From the NCBI RefSeq assembly GCF_001552175.1, contig NZ_BCQR01000026.1, positions 24,498 through 88,497 of the forward strand: a stretch of 64,000 bases of DNA, written 5' to 3'. Positions 52,261 through 61,680 of this stretch are shown here, one piece after another. The notes beneath the pieces are model-generated. The model ran no database searches and was not told where the DNA came from. It was given only the letters and a program-made list of their open reading frames with translations. The stretch is from Actinomadura kijaniata NBRC 14229 (GTDB lineage: Bacteria; Actinomycetota; Actinomycetes; Streptosporangiales; Streptosporangiaceae). Position 1 is the first letter of the stretch. Each line of letters starts with the position of its first letter. A program made the position numbers and the translations under genes.

Positions 52261-55200
52261 CCACGACCCGGATCGCCATCGTCGGCCTGGCGTGCCGCTA
52301 CCCGGACGCGACCTCGCCGCAGGAGCTCTGGGAGAACGCCCTCGCCGGACGCCGGGCCTTCCGGCGGCTGCCCGACGAGCGGATGCGGCTGGAGGACTAC
52401 TGGGACCCCGACCCCCAGGCGCCCGACCGGTTCTACGCGCGCAACGCCGCCGTCATCGAGGGCTACGAGTTCGACCGCGTGGCGCACCGCATCGCCGGCA
52501 GCACCTACCGCTCCACGGACCTGACGCACTGGCTCGCGCTGGACGTCGCCGGGCGGGCGCTCGCCGACGCGGGGTTCCCCGAGAGCGAGGGGCTGCCCCG
52601 CGAACGCACCGGCGTGATCGTGGGCAACACCCTCACCGGGGAGTTCACCCGCGCCAACACGCTGCGGCTGCGCTGGCCCTACGTGCGGCGGGTCGTCGCC
52701 GCGGCGCTCCGCGAGCGGGAGGGCTGGGACGACGACGAACGGCTGGCGGGGTTCCTCGGCGACCTGGAGGACGCCTACAAGGCGCCGTTCCCGGCCATCG
52801 ACGAGGACTCCCTGGCGGGCGGCCTGTCCAACACGATCGCGGGCCGCATCTGCAACCACTTCGACCTCAAGGGCGGCGGGTACACCGTCGACGGCGCGTG
52901 CTCCTCCTCCCTGCTGTCGGTGGTGACCGCGTGCACGTCGCTGCTGAACGGCGACCTCGACCTCGCCGTCGCCGGCGGCGTGGACCTGTCGATCGACCCC
53001 TTCGAGATCATCGGGTTCGCCAAGACCGGCGCGCTGGCGCGGGGCGAGATGCGGCTCTACGACCGCCGCTCCAACGGCTTCTGGCCGGGCGAGGGCTGCG
53101 GGATGGTCGTGCTCATGCGGGAGGACGACGCCCGCGCCGAGGGCCGCCGCGTCTACGCGACGGTCGCCGGATGGGGCGTCTCCTCCGACGGCCAGGGCGG
53201 CATCACCCGGCCCGAGGTGGCCGGTTACCGGCTCGCGCTCGCCCGCGCCTACGAACGCGCGGGGTTCGGGATCGAGACGGTGCCGATGTTCGAGGGGCAC
53301 GGCACCGGCACGCAGGTCGGCGACGCCACCGAGCTGCGCGCGCTGTCCCTGGCGCGCCGCGGCGCCGACCCGCAGGCCGCGCCCGCCGCGATCAGCTCCA
53401 TCAAGGGGATGATCGGGCACACCAAGGCCGCGGCCGGGGTGGCCGGGCTCATCAAGGCCGTGATGGCGGTGCACGAGCAGGTCATCCCGCCGACCACCGG
53501 ATGCGTCGACCCGCACCCGGTGCTGGAGGAGGAGCCCGCCACGCTGCGGGTCCTGCGCAGGGCCGAGCCCTTCCCGGCGGGCGGGCCCGTGCGGGCCGGG
53601 GTCACCGCCATGGGCTTCGGCGGCATCAACACCCACGTCGTGGTGGACGCCGCGGCCCCGCGGCGGCGCGTTCCGGCCGACACCCGGACCCGGGCGCTGA
53701 TCGCCTCGGTGCAGGACGTGGAGCTGCTGCTCGTCGACGCCGACTCACCCGGCCACCTGCGCGAGCGGCTGAGCGAGCTGGCCGGGTTCGTTCCCCGGCT
53801 GTCCTACGCGCAGCTCGGCGACCTCGCCGCCACGTTGCGGCACCGGCTGCGGAACCGTCCCTACCGCGCGGCCCTGGTGGTCTCCTCGCCCGAGGACGCC
53901 GAACGGCGCGCGCGGCGGGCCCTGGAGGCGCTGGACGCGGACGGGCCCGAACTGATCGACCCGGACGGCCGCGTCCACCTGGGCCACGCGGGCGGACGCG
54001 GGCAGGGACGGATCGGCCTGCTGTTCCCCGGCCAGGGGTCGGGCCGGGGGACCAGCGGCGGCGCGCTCCGCCGCCGCCTCGCCGAGGTGGAGGAGGTCTA
54101 CCTCAAGGCCGCGCTGCCCGCCGACGGCGACATGGTGGCGACGGAGGTGGCACAGCCGCGCATCGTCACCGGCGCGATGGCCGGGCTGCGCGGGCTGTCC
54201 GTCCTCGGCGTCGACGGCGACGTCGCGGTCGGCCACAGCCTCGGCGAGCTGTCGGCCCTGCACTGGGCCGGGGCGATGGACGAGGAGACCCTGCTGCGGG
54301 TGGCGGGCGTCCGCGGCCGCACGATGACCGCGCACAGCTCCTCGGGCACCATGGCCGGGATCAGCGCGCCGCCGCCGGTGGTGGACGGGCTGATCGCCGG
54401 GCTGCCGGTGGTGATCGCCGGATACAACGGCCCCGGCCAGACGGTCGTCGCGGGCTCGGCGGAGGCGATCGACGCCGTCGGCCGGGCCGCCGAGCAGGCC
54501 GGGGTGGGCTGGACGCGGCTGCCGGTCTCGCACGCCTTCCACTCCCCGCTGGTGGCCCCGGCCGCCGACGCGTTCGGCGACTGGCTCGCCGGTGAGCGGT
54601 TCGGCCCGGTCGAACGGCGGGTGATCTCCACCGTGACGGGGGAGGCGCTGGCCGCCGACACCGACCTGCCCGCGCTGCTGCGCCGGCAGATCACCGACCC
54701 CGTGCAGTTCGCCCAGGCGGTCGAGCTCGCGGCCAAGGAGGTCGACCTGTTCGTCGAGGTCGGCCCCGGCAGGGTGCTCAGCCGTCTGGTGACGACCATC
54801 GCCGACGTACCGGCCCTCGCCCTGGACACCGACGACGAGTCGCTCGTCGGGCTGCTCCAGGTGGTCGGCGCCGCGTACGCCCTCGGCGTTCCCGTCCGGA
54901 CCGAGGCGCTCTTCCACGGCAGGCTGGTCCGGCCGCTGGAGATCGGCGCCGAGTTCCGGTTCTTCGCGAGCCCCGCCGAGGCGGCCCCGCCGCTGCGGAT
55001 CGGCGGCTCGACCCGGTCCCACCGGACGCCGCCCGCCCCCGAGGAGACCGGCGGCGAGACCTCCGACGACGGCGCGACCGCCGACGAGCCCGGGATCGAG
55101 CTGCTGCGGCGGCTGGTGGCGCAGCGCGTCGAGCTGCCGACGGAGATGGTCACCGACGACAGCCGGCTGCTCGACGACCTGCACCTGAGCTCGATCACCG

Positions 55201-58064
55201 TGGGGCAGGTCGTCAACCAGGCGGCGCAGATGCTCCGCCTGCCGGTGACGCAGGCGCCGACCAACTTCGCCACCGCCACGCTGCGGGAGCTGGGCGAGGC
55301 GCTGGACGCGCTGGCCGAGACCGCCCAGCCCGGGGACGCCGTTCCGGCGGCCATGGCCGCCGGCGCCGCCCCGTGGGCCCGGCCGTTCCGGATCTATCTC
55401 GACGAGACGCCGCTGCCCGCGCGGGGAGCGCCGCAGCCCAGCGGGCCCTGGCAGGTGTTCGCGCCGCCCGGGCACCCGCTGGCCGAGCCGTTGCGCCGGG
55501 CCCTGGAACGCGCCGACGTCGGCGGCGGGGTCCTGGTCTGCCTGCCGCCGGACTGCGCCCGGGAACACGTGAAGCTCGCGCTGGAGGGCGCGCAGCGGGT
55601 CCTCGGGGGCGAGGGCGGCCGGTTCGTCCTGGTGCAGCACGGCCGGGGCGCGGCGGGGCTGGCCAAGACGCTGCGGCTGGAGGCGCCGCACGTGCGCACC
55701 ACCATCGTCCATCTGCCGGAGGGCTCCGAGGCCGTCGACACGGTCGTGGCCGAGGTGGCGGCGACGGCCGACTTCGCCGAGGTGCACCACGGCGCCGACG
55801 GCGTCCGGCGGGTGCCGACCCTGCGGGCCATGCCGGTGCGGGCGGACCGGGTGCGGGCCCCGCTGGACGGGAGCGACGTCCTGCTGGTCACCGGCGGCGG
55901 GAAGGGCATCACCGCCGAGTGCGCGCTGGCGCTGGCCGCCGACACCGGGGCCGGGCTGGCGGTGCTGGGGCGTTCGGACCCCGCCGAGGACGAGGAGCTG
56001 GCGGCGAACCTGCGGCGGATGGCCGACAGCGGCGCGGCCGTGCGCTACGTCCGCGCCGACGTCACCGACCCCGACCAGGTCGGCGCGGCCCTCACCGAAC
56101 TGACCGCGACGCTCGGTCCGGTCACCGCCGTCCTGCACGGCGCCGGGCGCAACCAGCCGGCCGCGATCACGGGCCTGGACTTCGAGGAGTTCGGGCGCAC
56201 CTTCGCCCCGAAGGTCGACGGCCTGCGCACCGTGCTCGACGCGGTCGAGCCCGGCCGGCTGAGGCTGCTGGTGACGTTCGGCAGCATCATCGGCCGGTCG
56301 GGGCTGCGCGGCGAGGCCCACTACGCCACCGCCAACGAGTGGCTGGCCGACCTGACCCGCGAGGCGGCCGAGCGGCACCCGGGCTGCCGGGCGCTGTGCA
56401 TGGAGTGGTCGGTGTGGTCCGGGGTCGGCATGGGCGAACGCCTGTCGGTCGTCGAGAACCTGGCCCGGGAGGGCATCACCGCGATCACCCCCGACCAGGG
56501 CGTGGAGATCATGCGGCGGCTGGTGTCGGACCCGGACACCCCGCCCGTCGTCGTGATCAGCGGGCGGACCGGGACCATCGACACGGTCCGGCACGACCTG
56601 CCGCCGCTGCCGCTGCTGCGCTTCGTCGACCGGCCGCTGGTCCGCTACCACGGGGTCGAGCTGGTCACCGAGGTCGAGCTGAACGCGGGCACCGACCCCT
56701 ATCTCGCCGACCACCTGCTGGACGGCAACCTGCTGTTCCCGGCCGTGCTCGGCCTGGAGGCCATGGCCCAGGTCGCCGCGGCGGCCACCGGCCGCTCCGG
56801 CCCGCCGGTCATCGAGGCGGCCGAGTTCGACCGGCCCATCGTGGTCCCGCCCGACGGCGGCACCACGATCCGGGTGGCCGCCACCGTGGTCGACGACGGC
56901 GTGGCCGAGGTGGCCATCCGCAGCGCGGAGACCGCGTTCGCCGCCGACCACTTCCGGGCGCGGCTGGTCTTCGCCGACGCCGAGGTGCCGGACGGCCCGC
57001 CGGACCGGACCGCCGACGGCCTCGCGCGGGTGCCGCTCGACCCGGCCGCCGACCTGTACGGGGGCGTGCTGTTCCAGGGGACCAGGTTCCAGCGGCTGCG
57101 CGGCTACCACCGGGCCGCGGCCCGCCACGTGGACGCCGATGTCGCCGTGGACCCGGCCGCGGGCTGGTTCGCCGGGTTCCTGCCCGGCGAACTGCTGCTC
57201 GGCGACCCGGGCGCGCGGGACACGCTCATGCACGGCAACCAGGTCTGCGTGCCCGACGCGACGCTGCTCCCCTCCGGCATCGAGCGGGTGCACATCGGCC
57301 GCGCCGCGGTGGAGTCCACCGGTGACCTGCGCTACTGCGCCACCGAACGGCGGCGCGACGGCGACACCTACGTCTACGACATCGCGGTGCGCGACGGCCG
57401 GGGCCGGACCGTCGAACGCTGGGAGGGCCTGCGCCTGCGGGCGGTGCGCAAGGGCGACGGCGGCGGGCCCTGGCTGGCCCCCCTGCTCGGCCCGTACCTG
57501 GAACGCGAGGTGGAGGAGCTGGCCGGCGTCCGCGTCGCGACGGCGGTGGAGCCCGACACCGGGGACTCCCCGGACGACGGCGGACGCCGCGCGCGCACCG
57601 CGCGGGCGGCGGGCCGCGCGCTCGGCCGCCCCGCCGAGGTCCGGTACCGCCCCGACGGGCGGCCCGAGCTCGCGGACGGCCCGACGATCTCCGCCTCGCA
57701 CGGGGCGGGCGTCACCCTCTGCGTCGTGGCCGAGGGAAGGCTGGGCTGCGACGTCGAGCCCGTGGCCGAACGCCCGGCGGGGGAGTGGCGGGGGCTGCTG
57801 GGCGACCACGCGGCGCTCGCCGACCTGATCGCGCGGGAGACGGGCGAGCCCCCCGGCACCGCCCGGACCCGGGTCTGGTCGGCCCTGGAGTGCCTCCGCA
57901 AGGCGGGCCTCCCGGCGGACACCCCGCTCACACCCACCCTCCCGGGGCGGGGGGCCTGGACGGTCCTCGCCTCCGGCCCGCTCCGGATCGCGACGTTCGT
58001 CACCGCCCTGCGGGACGTCCCCGACCCGGTCGTGTTCGCGGTCCTCGTGGAAGGACGGTCGTAA
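52257..58064 (+). CDS. pksE: Enediyne polyketide synthase PKSE
   Basis: A 1935-residue iterative PKS with the enediyne order. KS 1-465 (Cys215 in DGACSSS, His348, His388). AT 585-850 (Ser661 in GHSLG; malonyl-type SHAFH at 758-762). ACP 945-1020 (Ser979 in DLHLSSIT). KR 1205-1400 (VTGGGKGIT, Tyr1356 in HYATAN). DH 1465-1730 (His1486 in HLLDGNLLFP). Integrated phosphopantetheinyl transferase 1770-1935 (GCDVE 1830-1834; WSALECLRKAG 1874-1884). These make a linear polyene from one acetyl and seven malonyl units and self-activate. The ATG at 52257 overlaps the UnbU stop. All catalytic residues checked are present. Ring size (9 or 10) cannot be decided here. Confidence 0.97.
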   Translation: MTTTRIAIVGLACRYPDATSPQELWENALAGRRAFRRLPDERMRLEDYWDPDPQAPDRFYARNAAVIEGYEFDRVAHRIAGSTYRSTDLTHWLALDVAGRALADAGFPESEGLPRERTGVIVGNTLTGEFTRANTLRLRWPYVRRVVAAALREREGWDDDERLAGFLGDLEDAYKAPFPAIDEDSLAGGLSNTIAGRICNHFDLKGGGYTVDGACSSSLLSVVTACTSLLNGDLDLAVAGGVDLSIDPFEIIGFAKTGALARGEMRLYDRRSNGFWPGEGCGMVVLMREDDARAEGRRVYATVAGWGVSSDGQGGITRPEVAGYRLALARAYERAGFGIETVPMFEGHGTGTQVGDATELRALSLARRGADPQAAPAAISSIKGMIGHTKAAAGVAGLIKAVMAVHEQVIPPTTGCVDPHPVLEEEPATLRVLRRAEPFPAGGPVRAGVTAMGFGGINTHVVVDAAAPRRRVPADTRTRALIASVQDVELLLVDADSPGHLRERLSELAGFVPRLSYAQLGDLAATLRHRLRNRPYRAALVVSSPEDAERRARRALEALDADGPELIDPDGRVHLGHAGGRGQGRIGLLFPGQGSGRGTSGGALRRRLAEVEEVYLKAALPADGDMVATEVAQPRIVTGAMAGLRGLSVLGVDGDVAVGHSLGELSALHWAGAMDEETLLRVAGVRGRTMTAHSSSGTMAGISAPPPVVDGLIAGLPVVIAGYNGPGQTVVAGSAEAIDAVGRAAEQAGVGWTRLPVSHAFHSPLVAPAADAFGDWLAGERFGPVERRVISTVTGEALAADTDLPALLRRQITDPVQFAQAVELAAKEVDLFVEVGPGRVLSRLVTTIADVPALALDTDDESLVGLLQVVGAAYALGVPVRTEALFHGRLVRPLEIGAEFRFFASPAEAAPPLRIGGSTRSHRTPPAPEETGGETSDDGATADEPGIELLRRLVAQRVELPTEMVTDDSRLLDDLHLSSITVGQVVNQAAQMLRLPVTQAPTNFATATLRELGEALDALAETAQPGDAVPAAMAAGAAPWARPFRIYLDETPLPARGAPQPSGPWQVFAPPGHPLAEPLRRALERADVGGGVLVCLPPDCAREHVKLALEGAQRVLGGEGGRFVLVQHGRGAAGLAKTLRLEAPHVRTTIVHLPEGSEAVDTVVAEVAATADFAEVHHGADGVRRVPTLRAMPVRADRVRAPLDGSDVLLVTGGGKGITAECALALAADTGAGLAVLGRSDPAEDEELAANLRRMADSGAAVRYVRADVTDPDQVGAALTELTATLGPVTAVLHGAGRNQPAAITGLDFEEFGRTFAPKVDGLRTVLDAVEPGRLRLLVTFGSIIGRSGLRGEAHYATANEWLADLTREAAERHPGCRALCMEWSVWSGVGMGERLSVVENLAREGITAITPDQGVEIMRRLVSDPDTPPVVVISGRTGTIDTVRHDLPPLPLLRFVDRPLVRYHGVELVTEVELNAGTDPYLADHLLDGNLLFPAVLGLEAMAQVAAAATGRSGPPVIEAAEFDRPIVVPPDGGTTIRVAATVVDDGVAEVAIRSAETAFAADHFRARLVFADAEVPDGPPDRTADGLARVPLDPAADLYGGVLFQGTRFQRLRGYHRAAARHVDADVAVDPAAGWFAGFLPGELLLGDPGARDTLMHGNQVCVPDATLLPSGIERVHIGRAAVESTGDLRYCATERRRDGDTYVYDIAVRDGRGRTVERWEGLRLRAVRKGDGGGPWLAPLLGPYLEREVEELAGVRVATAVEPDTGDSPDDGGRRARTARAAGRALGRPAEVRYRPDGRPELADGPTISASHGAGVTLCVVAEGRLGCDVEPVAERPAGEWRGLLGDHAALADLIARETGEPPGTARTRVWSALECLRKAGLPADTPLTPTLPGRGAWTVLASGPLRIATFVTALRDVPDPVVFAVLVEGRS

Positions 58065-58067
58065 GAG

Positions 58068-58517
58068 ATGGACAACTACTTCGAGTACCGGCACACCGTC
58101 GGGTTCGAGGAGACCAACATCGTCGGCAACGTCTACTACGTCAACTACCTGCGCTGGCAGGGGCGCTGCCGCGAGATGTTCCTCAAGGAGCGGGCCCCGG
58201 AGGTGCTCGCCGAGCTGTGGGAGGACCTCAAGCTGTTCACCCTGAAGGTCGACTGCGAGTTCTACGCGGAGATCACCGCGTTCGACGAGCTGTCGATCCG
58301 GATGCGCCTGCTCGAACTGGCCCAGACCCAACTGGAGTTCGGCTTCGACTACGTGCGGCTCGACGCGGGCGGGCTGGAGACGCTGGTCGCCCGCGGCCGC
58401 CAGCGGGTGGCCTGCATGCGCGGCCCCAACACCCGCACGGTCCCGGCGCGCGTCCCCGAGGCGCTGGGCCGGGCGCTGGCCCCCTACGTGCCCGCAGAGG
58501 CGGGGAGGGCGACATGA
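58068..58517 (+). CDS. Enediyne hot-dog thioesterase (E10/TebC)
   Basis: A 149-residue hot-dog thioesterase of the 4-hydroxybenzoyl-CoA type: YFEYRHTVGFEETNIVGNVYYVNYLRWQGRCREMFLKERAPEVLAEL. It hydrolyses the polyene from the PKSE carrier. The gene starts 3 bases after the PKSE stop and its stop overlaps the next ATG (ATGA), so the three genes are coupled. This PKSE-TE pair is diagnostic of enediyne clusters. Confidence 0.95.
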   Translation: MDNYFEYRHTVGFEETNIVGNVYYVNYLRWQGRCREMFLKERAPEVLAELWEDLKLFTLKVDCEFYAEITAFDELSIRMRLLELAQTQLEFGFDYVRLDAGGLETLVARGRQRVACMRGPNTRTVPARVPEALGRALAPYVPAEAGRAT

Positions 58518-59044
58518 GCCGGACGAACGGCGTCGGCGACGTCAAGCTGCTGCGGAGAACGTTCGCGGCCTTCCCCACCGGGGTCACGGTCGTGACGGTC
58601 GGCGGCGACTCCCCCCACGCCATGACCGCCAACTCCTTCACCTCCCTGTCGCTGGACCCGCCGCTCGCGCTGATCTGCGTCGGCCACCAGGCGGTCATGC
58701 ACGGCAGGCTCGCCGCCGGGCACTTCGGGGTGTCGGTGCTGGGCGTCGGCCAGGAGGCGCTGGCGCGCCGGTTCGCGGACCTGTCGCGCCCCCTGGGGGC
58801 GGCCCAGTTCGACGGCGTCGACTGCGACCCCGGCCCGGCGACCGGCGTCCCGCTGATCAGCGGGGCCCTGGCCCGCTTCGAGTGCCGGTTGTGGCGCACC
58901 TACGAGGGCGGGGACCACTCGATCTTCATCGGCGAGGTCCTGTCGATGGACCGGCCGTCCCGGCCCGAGGAGGACGAGGCGCTGCTGTTCTACGAGGGGC
59001 GCTTCCGCCGGCTCGAACCCGAGCGGAGCGAGGTGACGGCATGA
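58514..59044 (+). CDS. Flavin reductase (E6-like)
   Basis: A 176-residue flavin reductase-like domain protein: RRTFAAFPTGVTVVTVGG, HAMTANSFTSLSLDPPLALICVGHQAVMHGRL, HFGVSVLGVGQEALARRFA, HSIFIGEVLSMD. Such proteins supply reduced FAD/FMN to two-component monooxygenases; SgcE6 in C-1027 is the analogue. No matching monooxygenase gene is visible in the window. It overlaps both neighbours by 4 bases. Confidence 0.9.
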   Translation: MSRTNGVGDVKLLRRTFAAFPTGVTVVTVGGDSPHAMTANSFTSLSLDPPLALICVGHQAVMHGRLAAGHFGVSVLGVGQEALARRFADLSRPLGAAQFDGVDCDPGPATGVPLISGALARFECRLWRTYEGGDHSIFIGEVLSMDRPSRPEEDEALLFYEGRFRRLEPERSEVTA

Positions 59045-60414
59045 GCGCGCTGAGACAGTCCGCGGGCGCCCGCCGGGGCGCTCCGCGGCGCGTGCCCCCC
59101 GGGCCGCCGCGCACGGCGACGCTGGGCCTGCTGCGGAAGCTGGCCTTCGACCGGCTCGGGCTGATGACCGCGGCGGCGGAGTACGGCGACGCCGCCCGGA
59201 TCGCCATCGGCCCGCGGACGCTCTACTTCTTCAACCACCCCGACCACGCCAAGCGGCTGCTGGCCGACAACGGCGCCAACTACCACAAGGGCATCGGCCT
59301 GGTGCAGGCGCGCCGGGCCCTCGGCGACGGGCTGCTGACGAGCGAGGGCGAGCTGTGGCGCGAACAGCGCCGGGTCGTCCAGCCCGCCTTCCAGCGCAAG
59401 CGGATGGTCCGCCAGGCGGACGCGGTCGCCGAGGAGGCGGCGAAGCTGGTCGCCGGGCTGCGGGCGCGGGCCGGCGGGGGACCGGTCGACCTCATGGGGG
59501 AGCTGACCGGGCTCACCCTCGGCGTCCTCGGCCGGACGCTGCTGGACGCCGACCTCAGCGCGCACGCCTCGGTGGGCGGCGCGTTCGAGGCCGTGCAGGA
59601 CCAGGCGATGTTCGAGATGGTGACGCAGGGCATGGTGCCGTTGTGGGCGCCGCTGCCCAAGCAGCTGCGCTTCCGCCGGGCCCGCCGGGAGCTGGAGCGG
59701 GTCGTCGGCCGGCTGGTGGCCGAACGGGCCGCCCGCCCCGACGGCGACGACGCGCTGTCCCGCCTGATCGCCTCCGTCCGGCGGGAGCCGGACCCCCGGG
59801 TCGGCCGGCAGCGGCTGCGGGACGAGCTGGTCACCCTGCTGCTCGCCGGGCACGAGACGACGGCGAGCACCCTGGGGTGGACCTTCCACCTGCTGGACCG
59901 GCACCCGGAGGTGCTGGAGCGGCTGCGCGAGGAGGCGGCGCGGACCCTCGGCGACCGGATGCCGACCTTCGAGGACCTGCACGGCCTGCCCTACACCACG
60001 ATGGTGATCCAGGAGGCGATGCGGCTCTACCCGCCGGTGTGGATCCTGACGCGGGTGGCCCAGTCCGAGGACGAGGTCGGGGGGTTCCACGTCCCGTCCG
60101 GCGCCGACGTGATGGTCTGCCCCTACACCCTGCACCGGCATCCGGGCTTCTGGGAGGAGCCGGAGCGGTTCGACCCCGAGCGCTTCGACCCCGAACGCCC
60201 CGAGACCCGGCCCCGGTACGCCTACATCCCGTTCGGCGCGGGCCCGCGGTTCTGCGTCGGCAACCACCTCGGGATGATGGAGGCCACCTTCGTGCTCGCC
60301 ATGGTGGTGCGCGAGCTGCGGCTGACCACCGTGCCAGGCCACCGCGTGGTCCCCGAGCCGATGCTGTCCCTCCGCCTCCGGGACGGCCTGCCGGTGAACG
60401 TCACCGCGCTCTGA
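59041..60414 (+). CDS. Cytochrome P450 (E7-like)
   Basis: A 457-residue P450: I-helix LLLAGHETTAS (about 272-281), ExxR in IQEAMRLYPP, PERF region DPERFDPERP, and the heme loop FGAGPRFCVG with Cys405. The soluble N terminus lacks a membrane anchor. Its position directly after the flavin reductase and overlapping it by 4 bases (ATGA) matches the E6-E7 pairing of enediyne cassettes; the substrate is presumably the warhead or its polyene precursor. Last gene of the operon; a terminator follows. Confidence 0.93.
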   Translation: MSALRQSAGARRGAPRRVPPGPPRTATLGLLRKLAFDRLGLMTAAAEYGDAARIAIGPRTLYFFNHPDHAKRLLADNGANYHKGIGLVQARRALGDGLLTSEGELWREQRRVVQPAFQRKRMVRQADAVAEEAAKLVAGLRARAGGGPVDLMGELTGLTLGVLGRTLLDADLSAHASVGGAFEAVQDQAMFEMVTQGMVPLWAPLPKQLRFRRARRELERVVGRLVAERAARPDGDDALSRLIASVRREPDPRVGRQRLRDELVTLLLAGHETTASTLGWTFHLLDRHPEVLERLREEAARTLGDRMPTFEDLHGLPYTTMVIQEAMRLYPPVWILTRVAQSEDEVGGFHVPSGADVMVCPYTLHRHPGFWEEPERFDPERFDPERPETRPRYAYIPFGAGPRFCVGNHLGMMEATFVLAMVVRELRLTTVPGHRVVPEPMLSLRLRDGLPVNVTAL

Positions 60415-60427
60415 CCGGGCACGCGGA

Positions 60428-60460
60428 AAGCCCCGGCCGTGGGATCCACGGCCGGGGCTT
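60428..60460 (+). terminator. Terminator of the enediyne operon
   Basis: AAGCCCCGGCCGTGG (60428-60442), GAT loop, CCACGGCCGGGGCTT (60446-60460); perfect 15-bp stem starting 13 bases after the P450 stop. It also separates the convergent AraC gene. Confidence 0.92.
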
Positions 60461-60511
60461 CGCGTCTGCGTCGGTGCCGTACGCGGCGGTGGACGCCGGA
60501 TCCCGGAGAGG

Positions 60512-61267
60512 TCAGCTCGCGGCCGCGCTGAGCGCGCCGCGGCGGACGTCCAGCAGCGCGAGCAGCACCGGCGGGTCGAGGGTCCGCATGGGCCGCAGCC
60601 CGATCCGCAGCGGGCCGATGATGTGGCCGTGGCGGACGGTGATCGGCCCGTGCGCGGCGACGGTCGGGGGAGCGTTCCCGATGACGTGCTCCTCACCGGG
60701 GACCACCGACTGCGCGAGCAGGTACCAGTCGCCTTCGGGGACGTTGTCGAGCCGGAAGGGGCCCGGCCGCTCCAGCACCGTGCAGCAGGCCGGCCGCCCC
60801 TGGGGGATGGTGTCGGGGAAGAGGCCGACGAAGACCGTCCCCTCGCCGGCGCCCGCGTCCTGCTGGAAGACCTCGCCGTGGACGCTGATCGAGCGGGTGG
60901 CGGGCCGCTGGATGTCGACGGGGATGCTGGCGGCGAAGCCGCGCAGCTCCCGGTAGGCGGAGGGGGAGAGCCCGACGCTGCTCTTGAAGCGGGAGCTGAA
61001 GGTCCCGACGCTGCTGTAGCCCACCTTGTGGCTGATCTCGGTGACGCTCAGGGACGTGGAGAGGAGCAGCCGCTTGGCCTCCTGCAGCCGGACCGCCGAC
61101 AGGAAGCGTCCGGGGGACACTCCCGTCACCCGCTGGAAAATGCGGGTGAAATGGAACTTGCTGAACATCGCGGTGCGCGCCATGTCGTCGATGGTTATCG
61201 GCTCGCCAATGTTCTGGTGGATGCTGTCGATGACTCTCCGGACGCTCTCTTCCACATGTCCACCCAT
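60512..61267 (-). CDS. AraC-family pathway regulator
   Basis: A 251-residue regulator with the AraC DNA-binding region at the N terminus: RVIDSIHQNIGEPITIDDMARTAMFSKFHFTRIFQRVTGVSPGRFLSAVRLQEAKRLLLSTSLSVTEISHKVGYSSVGTFSSRFKSSVGLSPSAYRELR, followed by about 140 residues of beta-rich sensing domain (VFVGLFPDTIPQGRPACCTVLERPGPFRLDNVPEGDWYLLAQS). An AraC-type regulator (SgcR2) is known in the C-1027 cluster. ATG at 61267. Convergent with the enediyne operon, it is probably a cluster-situated regulator. Confidence 0.9.
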   Translation of the reverse strand: MGGHVEESVRRVIDSIHQNIGEPITIDDMARTAMFSKFHFTRIFQRVTGVSPGRFLSAVRLQEAKRLLLSTSLSVTEISHKVGYSSVGTFSSRFKSSVGLSPSAYRELRGFAASIPVDIQRPATRSISVHGEVFQQDAGAGEGTVFVGLFPDTIPQGRPACCTVLERPGPFRLDNVPEGDWYLLAQSVVPGEEHVIGNAPPTVAAHGPITVRHGHIIGPLRIGLRPMRTLDPPVLLALLDVRRGALSAAAS

Positions 61268-61680
61268 CAGATTTCTCCGTCGCTCGCGTCGGATCCGGCT
61301 GCGCGGCAATAGCCTTCGCAGAGGGATGAGCAGGCTTCGAGCGGTCGCGGTGGCGGCGGCTCGAGGAACTAGCCGGGAGCATATCAAAAATGCTTCCGGA
61401 GAAAACTTGACGGGTTTGAACGCCTAAACCCATGTATTTGATTCGTGACTGTGGGTGGACGGGGCGAGTCATTGAACCGTCCATTAACCGCAGAATGGGA
61501 TTCGGAAATTTTCCGCCGTGCCCGCACGGCGGACAGAAGTGTTCTGCGCCGGTGCTCTGGAGCCGGTGCTCTGGAGCCGGCGGTATTCGGGGCGCGCGAA
61601 TACGGGAGAAGAGGCGCGCCGCCCGAGTCCGCGGACACCGGGCGGTGACGGCGGCGGAGGCCCGGTCCGTTCGGAGGCCC
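61268..61680. other. Regulatory stretch between AraC and ParB-like genes
   Basis: 413 bases, in part AT-rich (61375-61520). It holds GGGTTT-8 bp-AAACCC (61412-61431), a possible regulator site upstream of the AraC gene, and a 14-bp tandem duplication at 61551-61578. No gene supported. Confidence 0.55.
61551..61578. repeat. 14-bp tandem duplication
   Basis: GGTGCTCTGGAGCC occurs twice in direct tandem (61551-61564, 61565-61578); probably recent slippage. Confidence 0.8.

Noticed and set aside
53745..58331. 1528-residue minus-strand open frame opposite PKSE
   Set aside because: Shadow of the enediyne PKS with low-information composition.
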